Shown piece by piece: positions 8,970 through 16,323 of a stretch of DNA of 64,000 nt. Position 1 is the first letter of the stretch. Every line of letters begins with the position of its first letter. A program made the translations under genes and the position numbers. The notes under the pieces were generated by a model. It was not told the DNA's origin, did not search any database, and saw only the letters and a program-made list of their open reading frames with translations. The stretch is from Jiangella mangrovi (GTDB taxonomy: Bacteria; Actinomycetota; Actinomycetes; Jiangellales; Jiangellaceae): positions 6,758,037 through 6,822,036 of the forward strand of contig NZ_JACHMM010000001.1 of assembly GCF_014204975.1 (NCBI RefSeq), written 5' to 3'.

Positions 8970-9854
8970 TCAGAGCTTGATGGCGCCGGCGGTGAGCCCG
9001 CTCATGAACGCCCGCATGGCGATGAAGAACGCGATGAGCAGCGGCAACGCGGCCAGGGCATACCCCGCGATCATCATCCCGTAGTCCAGGCCGGCCGCCG
9101 ACGACAGCTTGAAGATGCCGACGGTGATGGTGCGCTTGTCCTCGTCGGTCAGCGTCACCAGCGGCCAGATGAAGTCGTTCCAGATGAACAGCAGCACGTT
9201 CAGCGACATCAGCGCGACCATGGGCCGCAGCAGCGGCAGCACCAGGCTGACGAAGATGCGCAGCTCGCTCGCTCCGTCCATGCGCATCGACTCGAACAGC
9301 TCGCGCGGCTGCTGGTCGACGAAGACCTTCATGACGAACACCCAGAACGGCATCGACGTGCCCATGCAGAACAGCGCGATGACGAACGGCGTGTTCAGCA
9401 GCCCGAGGTTCGAGGCGAGCACGAACGACGGCACCAGGCTCATGACGCCGGGCAGGAACATCTTCGCGAACAGCAGCAGGAACAGGATGCGCCGGAACGG
9501 GAAGCGCAGCGCGCTGAACGCGTACCCGGCCAGCGTCGCCGCGCCCACCGTCAGCACGATGCTCAGCGCCGCGTAGATGATCGTGTTGACGTAGTACGGC
9601 GAGATGTAGTCGAACGCGCGGACGTAGTTCTCGGTGTGCAGCGGCAGCGTCGGCAGGAAGAAGTCGTCGAGGATCTGGTTCAGTTCCTTGAACGACCCGA
9701 TGATGGTCAGGTACAGCGGGAACAGCATCAGCACGATCATCGTGATCATGTAGACGTGCTTCGTCACGCCCGCCGACGTGAACCGCGGCCGCCGCGTCGC
9801 CGGCGCGGGCGCCGGGTCCGTCGCGGCCCGGCGGGCGAGGTCGGTCGTCGTCAT
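8970..9854 (-). CDS. Sugar ABC transporter permease, MalG/CUT1 type
   Basis: A 294-residue inner-membrane protein with about six hydrophobic segments and the permease EAA loop (ELFESMRMDGASELRIFVSLVLPLLRPM) that docks to the ATPase. It pairs with the MalF-type permease upstream. Two in-frame ATGs exist: the first (9866) directly abuts AAAGGAG with no spacing, so the second (9854) is preferred. A 69-base gap carrying two hairpins separates it from the upstream permease. No ATPase gene lies in the operon; an MsmK-like multitask ATPase elsewhere, such as the one at 32883, may energise it (inference). Confidence 0.92.
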   Translation of the reverse strand: MTTTDLARRAATDPAPAPATRRPRFTSAGVTKHVYMITMIVLMLFPLYLTIIGSFKELNQILDDFFLPTLPLHTENYVRAFDYISPYYVNTIIYAALSIVLTVGAATLAGYAFSALRFPFRRILFLLLFAKMFLPGVMSLVPSFVLASNLGLLNTPFVIALFCMGTSMPFWVFVMKVFVDQQPRELFESMRMDGASELRIFVSLVLPLLRPMVALMSLNVLLFIWNDFIWPLVTLTDEDKRTITVGIFKLSSAAGLDYGMMIAGYALAALPLLIAFFIAMRAFMSGLTAGAIKL

Positions 9855-9886
9855 CGCAACACCCATCTCCTTTCCCTTGCGTGACT

Positions 9887-9920
9887 CAGGACCGTCCTGG
9901 ACCTCGCGGTCGGCGCGAGG
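9887..9920 (-). other. Two short hairpins between permease genes
   Basis: CAGGAC-C-GTCCTG (9887-9899) and CCTCGCG-GTCGG-CGCGAGG (9902-9920) are perfect inverted repeats lying in the gap directly after the MalF-type permease stop. They may slow 3' decay of the upstream message or partly attenuate read-through. Neither is followed by a T-run on the minus strand, so a strong intrinsic terminator is unlikely. Confidence 0.5.
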
Positions 9921-9923
9921 CGG

Positions 9924-10967
9924 CTACTCCCGCGACTTCAGGTACTTGAGCGTGAACAGCGACATCGCCAGCGCGACCAGGAAGAGGATCAGGCCCAGCG
10001 CGTAGGAGTAGCCGTAGTCCGGCGCGCCCGTGTTCGGGAACGCCTTGAAGTACATGAGCAGCCCCGGCGTGATGACGCCGCTGTGCACCGACGCGTTGTA
10101 GAAGATGAGCATGGTCGCGTAGGTGGTGACGGCGGCGCCGATGACGCCCATGAGGTTGAGCTTGAACTGGCCGATGATCAGCGGGAACTCCAGCGAGAAG
10201 AACGTGCGCACCGGGCCGACGCCGTCGAGCTTGGCGGCGTCCCAGACCGACTCGCTGATGCCGTTGAGCCCGCCGAGGTAGATCAGCACGCTGTTGGCGG
10301 TGATGAACGGCAGCCCGGTGAGCAGGATCGTCCACTTGATCAGGTCCGGGTCGCCGAGGAACGCGACCCGGTCGATCCCCCACCCGGCCAGCAGGTTGTT
10401 CACCGCGCCGAAGTCGTAGCCGAGGATGAAGATCCACATCAACGTGAACACCAGCGACGGCACGACCATCGGGATGCACAGCAGCACCCGGTAGACGTAC
10501 TGGATGCGGCTGTTCTTGACCCGGAACAGCACGACGGCGCACACGATCGTCGGGAACATCAGCAGCAGGTACGCCACCAGGAAGAACGCCATGTTCCCCA
10601 GCGACGAATGGAACTCGGGGTCGGTCAGCACCCGGGTGAAGTTGTCCAGGCCGACGAACACCGGCTCCGGGTTGCGCGCCGACCACGTGAAGAACGAGCG
10701 CACGATGCCGTCGAGCATCGGCACCCAGTCGAAGATGATGTTGCTGAGCACCGCCGGGGCGACGAAGAGCAGGCCGGTCAGCGACATCGGCCCGAACACC
10801 CGCCGCCACTCGATGCCCTGGTGGCGGCGGGAGTACGGGTCGACGTCCAGGACCAGGCAGACCAGCCGGCGACGCCAGCCGACTTTTCCCCGGGGACCGG
10901 GCGCCGTGGCCCGGTCCCCGGGGGCGGTCAGCCCGGGAACGGTGACGTTCTCGCGCAGGTCGACCAT
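9924..10967 (-). CDS. Sugar ABC transporter permease, MalF/CUT1 type
   Basis: A 347-residue membrane protein with a long proline/glycine-rich cytoplasmic N-terminus (about 1-60), about six to seven membrane spans and the EAA loop ESVWDAAKLDGVGPVRTFFSLEFPLI. It begins only 4 bases after the binding-protein stop and has no visible Shine-Dalgarno sequence, so its translation is probably coupled. A very stable 15-bp hairpin sits in the first part of the coding sequence (10888-10923). It forms the heteromeric channel with the next gene. Confidence 0.92.
   Translation of the reverse strand: MVDLRENVTVPGLTAPGDRATAPGPRGKVGWRRRLVCLVLDVDPYSRRHQGIEWRRVFGPMSLTGLLFVAPAVLSNIIFDWVPMLDGIVRSFFTWSARNPEPVFVGLDNFTRVLTDPEFHSSLGNMAFFLVAYLLLMFPTIVCAVVLFRVKNSRIQYVYRVLLCIPMVVPSLVFTLMWIFILGYDFGAVNNLLAGWGIDRVAFLGDPDLIKWTILLTGLPFITANSVLIYLGGLNGISESVWDAAKLDGVGPVRTFFSLEFPLIIGQFKLNLMGVIGAAVTTYATMLIFYNASVHSGVITPGLLMYFKAFPNTGAPDYGYSYALGLILFLVALAMSLFTLKYLKSRE
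10888..10923 (-). promoter_or_regulatory. Perfect 15-bp GC hairpin inside 5' end of permease gene
   Basis: CCCCGGGGACCGGGC (10888-10902) and its exact complement (10909-10923) flank a 6-base loop. In the message it lies about 45-80 bases after the permease start and about 50 bases after the end of the binding-protein gene. Stem-loops at this junction are known in binding-protein operons to keep receptor levels above channel levels. Here it is within the coding region, in a proline/glycine linker, which is unusual. Confidence 0.6.
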
Positions 10968-10971
10968 GTCG

Positions 10972-12636
10972 TCAGGAGGCCGCCGTCACGAGGTCGCCGC
11001 TGGCCTCGTAGTAGTAGCGCTGGTAGATCTGCAGCCGCAGCTGGGCCAGCCCGAGGGCGTGCTCCTTCGCCTCGGTGTCCTCCGGCGTCGCCGCGGCCAG
11101 CTCCTGCTCCGCCGTCGCGACGGCGCCCTGCAGCGTCTCGAGCGTCGGGATGTCGGCCACCCACTCCGGCGCGGCGACGCTGGTCACCATCTCGTCCCAG
11201 TCGATCTCGCCGTTGAGGAACCGGGTGACGTCGACGTCCCAGCCGGCCTTGCCCCACTCGACCACCGAGTAACCGAGGATCTGCCGCGCGAAGCCGCCCT
11301 CGGGCTCCTCGAGCACGAAGCTGGACATGCTGTCGATGAGGTCGACGCCCTCGACCGGCGAGATGGAGCCCGCCGTCTCGACGTACTTCGCCTGCTCCTC
11401 CTGGCTGGACAGGAACCGCAGGAAGTCGATCGCCACGTCCAGCCGCTCCGGGTCGTCGGCCAGCGCCGCGTTGACGCTGAAGCCGTACTCGTGGATGCCG
11501 GCGCCGCCGACGTTGGCCGGGCGGTCGACGACGTACGGCTCGGCCGCGTCGGCGTCCTCCTGGGTGATCCAGTCCTGGTCGACGGCGTAGTCGAGCGTCT
11601 CGGTGCCGAAGTAGGGCACCGGGAACAGGCCGAAGCCGTCGGGGAATGTCTCCTCACCGAGCGACGAGACCAGCGTGCCGTAGTCCCAGAACGTCGTGTT
11701 CATCATGGCGGCGCGGCCGCTGGCGAACGTGAGCACCTCGGTCTCCGGGGTGTTCTCCGTCCAGCTCTCCTGGAAGTAACCGACGTGCTGCGCCATGAGC
11801 TTGAACATCGCCGGATAGTACGGCGCGCTGGTCAGCGGCAGCTGCGATCCGCCCGCGTAGCAGGTCAGGATGTAGAGCTTGTCGTTGTAGAGCTCGTCGC
11901 TGAACGCCGGGTCGTTGAACTCCGGCGCGAAGAACTGGTCGGCGTAGCCGGCGCCGAAGCCGTAGCCGACCTGCGACACCTTGCCGCCGACGTCGTTCGA
12001 GCCGGCGATCGGCGCGACGTCGTCGTTGCCGCTGAGCGCCTCGAGCCACTCGAACAGGTCCTTCCAGTCCTCCGGCGGCGCGTCCGGGTCGAGGCCGGCC
12101 TCCTCGATGAGGGCCTTGTTGTAGATGTACATCTTCCCGGCGCTGACCTCGGGATTGCCGTCGTTCGGGACGAACAGCAGCGCGTTCGGGCTGGTCCCGT
12201 TGTCCTCGACGGGGAACGCCGCCTCGCCGCCGGTGAAGGTGTCGATCCAGGGACCGCCCTCGGCGTACGGGCTCGGCTCGGCCAGGTAGTCGCGCAGGTC
12301 CAGCAGGTTGGCCGCGAACGTCGAGCGCTGCGCCGACTTCATCTGGATGAGGTCCGGCGCGGTGTCGCCGGCGAACCCGGTCTCGAGGATGTTGCCGTAC
12401 GAGGCGTCCTCCTCGTGCCGGATCTCGATGGCGATCTCGGGGTGCTCGGCCGTGTAGTCGTCGATGATCTGCTGGTAGCCGGCGTGATAGTTCGTGGTCG
12501 AGTCCGGGCCGTGCCAGGTCAGCAGCTCGAGGGTGATCTCGGGCTCCTGCTCCGGCTCGCCGTCCGAGCACGCCGACAGCGCCGCCAGACCGGTCATCGC
12601 GGCGGCCAGGGCGGCGGCTGCGGTCTTCCTTGTCAT
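10972..12636 (-). CDS. Sugar ABC transporter substrate-binding lipoprotein
   Basis: A 554-residue extracellular solute-binding protein (family 1 fold). The ATG at 12636 follows GAGGAGG with 5-base spacing and begins a lipoprotein signal (MTRK, alanine-rich core, lipobox LSAC with Cys23). A further 24 upstream bases are open but lack a start signal. Mature motifs include the binding-protein pattern LELLTWHG, DLIQMKSAQRSTFAANLLDL, KMYIYNKALIEEAGL and FASGRAAMMNTTFWDYG. The C-terminal 60 residues form an unusual alanine/glutamate-rich helix. It captures an unknown sugar or glycoside outside the membrane for the two permeases downstream. Confidence 0.93.
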   Translation of the reverse strand: MTRKTAAAALAAAMTGLAALSACSDGEPEQEPEITLELLTWHGPDSTTNYHAGYQQIIDDYTAEHPEIAIEIRHEEDASYGNILETGFAGDTAPDLIQMKSAQRSTFAANLLDLRDYLAEPSPYAEGGPWIDTFTGGEAAFPVEDNGTSPNALLFVPNDGNPEVSAGKMYIYNKALIEEAGLDPDAPPEDWKDLFEWLEALSGNDDVAPIAGSNDVGGKVSQVGYGFGAGYADQFFAPEFNDPAFSDELYNDKLYILTCYAGGSQLPLTSAPYYPAMFKLMAQHVGYFQESWTENTPETEVLTFASGRAAMMNTTFWDYGTLVSSLGEETFPDGFGLFPVPYFGTETLDYAVDQDWITQEDADAAEPYVVDRPANVGGAGIHEYGFSVNAALADDPERLDVAIDFLRFLSSQEEQAKYVETAGSISPVEGVDLIDSMSSFVLEEPEGGFARQILGYSVVEWGKAGWDVDVTRFLNGEIDWDEMVTSVAAPEWVADIPTLETLQGAVATAEQELAAATPEDTEAKEHALGLAQLRLQIYQRYYYEASGDLVTAAS

Positions 12637-12677
12637 GTTCGCCTCCTCGTCGAGGGACATCTGGGGATGGTGCCCGG

Positions 12678-13166
12678 CTACCCGGCCTGCTCGGCCCTCG
12701 CCGGATCGCTGCGCTTGTTCACGAGATAGAGGTGGACGAGCGCCAGGACGACCTCGCCGTCCTGGTTCGTCACGCGCACGTCCTCCTCGACCAGCCCGAA
12801 CCGGCCGGGGTGCCGTCGGTGGTCGCTCCTCGCGGTGATCTCGGCGCGGACCGAGATCGTGTCATCGATGAAGACCGGGCGGATGAACCGGATCCGGTCG
12901 TAGCCGTACGTCATCGCCTCGGGGTTGACGTCGGTCGCGGTCATCCCGACGGCGACGGAGAGGACGAGCGTGCCGTGCGCGATCCGCCTCTTGAACGGCT
13001 GCGTCGCACACCACTCGGCGTCCATGTGGTGGGGGAAGACGTCGCCGGTCTGCTCGGCGTGCACGGCGATGTCGTCCGCCGTGATGGTGCGCCCGCCGAA
13101 CTCGCGCGTGGTGCCGACGACGTAGTCCTCGTAGAACGTGCTCGGGTAGCTCGGACGGCCGATCAC
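12678..13166 (-). CDS. MaoC-like (R)-enoyl-CoA hydratase family protein
   Basis: A 162-residue hot-dog-fold protein. It carries the hydratase-2 motif in the form TGDVFPHH (Asp42, His47) and the following RIAHGTLVLS segment, which are the catalytic and substrate-positioning parts of MaoC/PhaJ hydratases. The GTG at 13166 overlaps the upstream stop by GTGA; an upstream in-frame start would add only seven arginine/glycine-rich residues. Together with the CoA-transferase two genes upstream it suggests that a carboxylic acid is activated to a CoA ester and hydrated or dehydrated. No partner acyl-CoA dehydrogenase is in the window. Confidence 0.87.
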   Translation of the reverse strand: MIGRPSYPSTFYEDYVVGTTREFGGRTITADDIAVHAEQTGDVFPHHMDAEWCATQPFKRRIAHGTLVLSVAVGMTATDVNPEAMTYGYDRIRFIRPVFIDDTISVRAEITARSDHRRHPGRFGLVEEDVRVTNQDGEVVLALVHLYLVNKRSDPARAEQAG

Positions 13167-14275
13167 GCGGCGACCCCCTCGTGGCACTCCCGCAGCGCCG
13201 CCACCGTCGCCCGCGGGCTGAGGTCACCGCGCAGGCACCGGTGGACCAGCCGGCCGGCCGCGTCCTGCACCGCGAGCCAGCCGGGGTGGCGGGGCCGGAC
13301 GCTCGCCTGCTCGAGCGTGGCCCGGGTGGTGCGGAAGAAGCCGAGCGTGGCGTCGTTGCAGGCGTCGTCGTCCCACGCGACGGCGTTGCCCGGCTGCCCG
13401 CCGGCCGTGAAGTACGGGCCGGCCTGTGCCTCAGCGCCGGCCAGCCAGAACGCCAGCTCCGTCGCGAGCCCGGGGTGGCCCGTCGACGCGGAGACGGCGA
13501 TCCCGGCGCCGCCCAGGCAGGACCCGGTGATGCCCGGCACGTCGGTGTACCGGAGCCGGTGCGCGCGGAAGCCCGCCCGCGCGTAGTTGGTGTAGCCGAA
13601 CGCCAGCGGCGCGTACCACCAGTCGTCGCCGCCGCTGAGCCGCTCCGCCGTCTGGATCGGGTTCTCGTCCAGGCAGAACGACGGTGTCCGCTCGGCCAGC
13701 CGGGTGAGCAGGTCGAGGGCGTCGAGGGCTGCGTCGTCGGGAATCGGGGCACCGTCGTCGGCCGCGGGGTTCCCGCGCTGCGCGGTGACGGTGAGGAAGC
13801 TCGAGATCGCGTCCACCGGCTTCGACGGCCAGAGCACCCGGCCGGCCGCGGCCAGCTCGAGCACCTCGTCCCACGTGGCCGGCGGCTCGGGCAGCAGGTC
13901 CGGCCGGTGGAGGGCGACCTGGGCGGCGGCGTCGACGGCGAGTGCGTACTGCCGGCCGCCGTGCCGGTACGTGCCGTGGCTCGGGCCGACGCTCTGCGCG
14001 GCCAGGGTGGCCAGTTCGGCGTCGCGACCGGTCCCGTCGAGCGGCAGCAGGTAGCCGTCGCGGTGCGCCTCCGGGATGTGCGGGTGGTCGATCACCAGCA
14101 GGTCGTAGTGGGCGGCCAGGTCGGCGAGCGGCTCGTCGGCGAAGCCCTGGAGCGAGCGGGCCGTCCAGGTGACCTCGACACCGTCGTCCCGCCCGGTCAC
14201 CCACGTCGCCGTCGCGCCGCGCACCGAGGCCAGCCCGCGCGGGTGGTCCCAGGTGATGCCGCGCAGCCGCGTCAT
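13163..14275 (-). CDS. Signal-less extracellular-solute-binding-like protein
   Basis: A 370-residue protein starting MTRLRGITWDHPRG at an ATGA overlap with the CoA-transferase gene. The body resembles sugar-binding proteins of ABC importers: SLQGFADEPLADLAAHYDLLVIDHP, YLLPLD, YALAVDAAAQVALHRPDLL, TWDEVLELAA, then WWYAPLAFGYTNYA and the late GGAGIAVSASTGHPGLATELAFWLAG. But there is no signal peptide, Tat motif or lipobox, so it should stay in the cytoplasm. Its place between a CoA-transferase and a MaoC hydratase suggests a cytosolic ligand carrier, sensor or enzyme subunit built on the binding-protein fold. The open frame continues upstream but is low-complexity shadow. Confidence 0.82.
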   Translation of the reverse strand: MTRLRGITWDHPRGLASVRGATATWVTGRDDGVEVTWTARSLQGFADEPLADLAAHYDLLVIDHPHIPEAHRDGYLLPLDGTGRDAELATLAAQSVGPSHGTYRHGGRQYALAVDAAAQVALHRPDLLPEPPATWDEVLELAAAGRVLWPSKPVDAISSFLTVTAQRGNPAADDGAPIPDDAALDALDLLTRLAERTPSFCLDENPIQTAERLSGGDDWWYAPLAFGYTNYARAGFRAHRLRYTDVPGITGSCLGGAGIAVSASTGHPGLATELAFWLAGAEAQAGPYFTAGGQPGNAVAWDDDACNDATLGFFRTTRATLEQASVRPRHPGWLAVQDAAGRLVHRCLRGDLSPRATVAALRECHEGVAA

Positions 14276-15492
14276 GCCTCGGCCCTCGCAGACTCGACCC
14301 TCGCGGACTCCAGCAGGTAGTCGCCGCGGATCCGCTCGGTGTGCTCCCCCAGCCGCGGCGCGCCGGCCGGCGACGTCAGCGTGTGGCCGTCGATCCGCAG
14401 CGGGCTGCGGGTCGTGTGCACCGCGACATCGTCGCCGCGGCGCACCGTCTGGGTCATCCGCAGCGCAGCGAAGCCGGGGTGGCGGACCAGGTCGGCCAGC
14501 GGCAGCACCGGCGCGGCCCACATGTCGGCGGCGTCGAGCAGCGCCAGCCAGTGGCCGGTGTCCTGGGTGCGCAGGTGCGCGGCGAGCAGCCGCTCGATCT
14601 CCTCGCGCTCGCTCCACCAGGTGGCCTCGTCGGCGAACCGGCCGAGGTCGAGGCCCAGGACGTCGCCGAGCTCCGGCACCGGGTTCATGGCGATGGCGAG
14701 GTAGCCGTCGGCCGAGGGATAGATGCCGTACGGCGCGGAGAGGAACGCGTTGGCGCCGTACTCACCGCCCCGGTTGACCTCGACGGTGTTGTCGTTCAGA
14801 TGGGCGCTGATCAGCTCGAACTGCAGGTCGAGCATCGCCTCCATGAGCGACGTCTCGACCAGCCCGCCCTGGCCGGTGCGCTCGCGGCGCAGCAGCAGCG
14901 CCGTCACGCCCTGCGCCAGGTGGCACGACGCGAGCAGGTCGGCGACGGAGATGCCGACCGGCACCGGGCCCTGGTCGTGGTGGCCGTTGAGCCAGGGCAG
15001 CCCGGACATCGACTGCGCCAGCAGGTCCTGGCCGGGCCGGTCGCGCCACGGGCCGTCGGTGCCGTAGCCGCTGACGCTGCCGTAGACGATGCCGGGGTTG
15101 AGCTCGCGGACGGCGGCGTAGTCGAGGCCGATGCGCTCCATGACGCCCGGCCGGAAGTTCTGTATCAGGACGTCGGCCTGGGCGACCAGCCGGCGGACCT
15201 CGGCGAGGTCGTCGGCGTCCTTGAGGTCCGCGGCGAAACTGAGCTTGCCCCGGTTCATGATGTGGAAGGTGAGCGTGTCGCCGTCGCGCCACATGCCGGC
15301 GAAGGCCAGCCGGCGGCCGATGTCGCCGCCCGCGGGGCGCTCCACCTTGATGACGGTGGCGCCGAGGTCGGCCAGCCGCATCGCCGCGACCGGACCGGCC
15401 AGGAACTGGCTGAAGTCGAGCACCAGGATGCCGTCGAGCGGGCGGGCGGGGGCGCCGCCGTCGCCGTCGGCGGTCGTCTCGGTAGCCGTCAC
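14272..15492 (-). CDS. CaiB/BaiF family (family III) CoA-transferase
   Basis: A 406-residue protein with the family III signature: GILVLDFSQFLAGPVAAMRLADLGATVIKVERP near the N-terminus, NRGKLS, DVLIQNFRPGVMERIGLDY, and Asp156 in GQDLLAQ as the likely aspartyl-CoA anhydride residue. These enzymes move CoA between two carboxylates. It is the first gene of the 13-gene minus-strand operon. The GTG at 15492 has only a weak ribosome site. The C-terminus ends with a short repeat (ESARVESARAEA). Substrate unknown; it may activate the acid released by the downstream glycosidase and amidase. Confidence 0.9.
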   Translation of the reverse strand: MTATETTADGDGGAPARPLDGILVLDFSQFLAGPVAAMRLADLGATVIKVERPAGGDIGRRLAFAGMWRDGDTLTFHIMNRGKLSFAADLKDADDLAEVRRLVAQADVLIQNFRPGVMERIGLDYAAVRELNPGIVYGSVSGYGTDGPWRDRPGQDLLAQSMSGLPWLNGHHDQGPVPVGISVADLLASCHLAQGVTALLLRRERTGQGGLVETSLMEAMLDLQFELISAHLNDNTVEVNRGGEYGANAFLSAPYGIYPSADGYLAIAMNPVPELGDVLGLDLGRFADEATWWSEREEIERLLAAHLRTQDTGHWLALLDAADMWAAPVLPLADLVRHPGFAALRMTQTVRRGDDVAVHTTRSPLRIDGHTLTSPAGAPRLGEHTERIRGDYLLESARVESARAEA

Positions 15493-15510
15493 AAAGCACC
15501 TGCCCCGTCA

Positions 15511-15565
15511 TTGGAGAAACGATTTACCAATTAAGGTGGAAGCGCTGTCCGGTGTCAAGACACCG
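15511..15565 (-). promoter_or_regulatory. Promoter and two operator dyads for the CoA-transferase operon
   Basis: On the minus strand a perfect -35 TTGACA (15558-15553) and a -10-like TTAATT (15534-15529) are 18 bases apart. A LacI-type dyad TGGAGAAACGATTTACCA (15512-15529; 6 of 9 pairs, central CG) overlaps the -10/start region, and a perfect 7-bp dyad CGGTGTC-AA-GACACCG (15550-15565) covers the -35. Binding at either should repress, or at the distal one activate, the operon; both also lie upstream of the divergent thuA-like gene. Confidence 0.55.
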
Positions 15566-15627
15566 TCACTTGACCGTGATGTGCGGGTGCGGCGAGGATC
15601 GCAGGCCGCGACACAGAGAGGGGCTCG

Positions 15628-16323
15628 ATGAACAACGCACTGGTGGTCCGGGGCGGCTGGGACGGGCACGCCCCGGTCGAGGCGACGGACCTGTTCGTCC
15701 CGTTCCTGCGCGAGGCCGGCTTCGAGGTCCGGGTGTCGGACTCGCTGTCGGTTTATGCCGACGCGTCGCTCATGGGCGCGGTGGACCTGGTGGTGCAGTG
15801 CTGGACCATGGGCGAGATCACGGGCGAGCAGCTGGCCGGGCTGACGGGCGCGGTGCGGGCCGGCACCGGGTTCGCCGGCTGGCACGGCGGCATCGCCGAC
15901 TCCTTCCGGTCCAGCTCGGACTACCTGCACCTGGTCGGCGGGCAGTTCGCGACCCACCCGAGCCGGCCGGAAGCGGACCGGGTGCCGGGCGGCGGACCCG
16001 AGAACAACTATCTGCGCCATCGCATCCAAATCGTGCCGTCGCGCGCCGACCACCCGATCGTCGCCGGCCTCGCCGACTTCGAGCTCGAAACCGAGCAGTA
16101 CTGGGTGCTCGCCGACGACTACAACGACGTGCTCGCCACCACCACGCACCCGGCCCGCCCGGACCAGCCCTGGCACCGCCCACTCACCTGCCCAGCCGTC
16201 TGGACCCGCGACTGGGGCCAGGGCCGGGTGTTCGTCGCGACCCCGGGCCACCAGCCGGACATCCTGCGCGATGAGAGCGTGCGGACCATCGTGGAGAGGG
16301 GCCTGCTGTGGGCGAGTCGGTGA
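15628..16323 (+). CDS. thuA: ThuA-like domain protein
   Basis: A 231-residue protein of the ThuA family (class I glutamine-amidotransferase-like fold): MNNALVVRGGWDGHAPVEAT at the start and the signature GFAGWHGGIADSFR in the middle, then FELETEQYWVLADDYNDVLA and a C-terminal RVFVATPGHQPD. In rhizobia ThuA works with ThuB in oxidised (3-keto) trehalose metabolism. It has a strong GAGAGGGG ribosome site and overlaps the next gene, a ThuB-like oxidoreductase. It is transcribed divergently from the CoA-transferase operon. Substrate in this organism is not shown by sequence. Confidence 0.85.
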   Translation: MNNALVVRGGWDGHAPVEATDLFVPFLREAGFEVRVSDSLSVYADASLMGAVDLVVQCWTMGEITGEQLAGLTGAVRAGTGFAGWHGGIADSFRSSSDYLHLVGGQFATHPSRPEADRVPGGGPENNYLRHRIQIVPSRADHPIVAGLADFELETEQYWVLADDYNDVLATTTHPARPDQPWHRPLTCPAVWTRDWGQGRVFVATPGHQPDILRDESVRTIVERGLLWASR

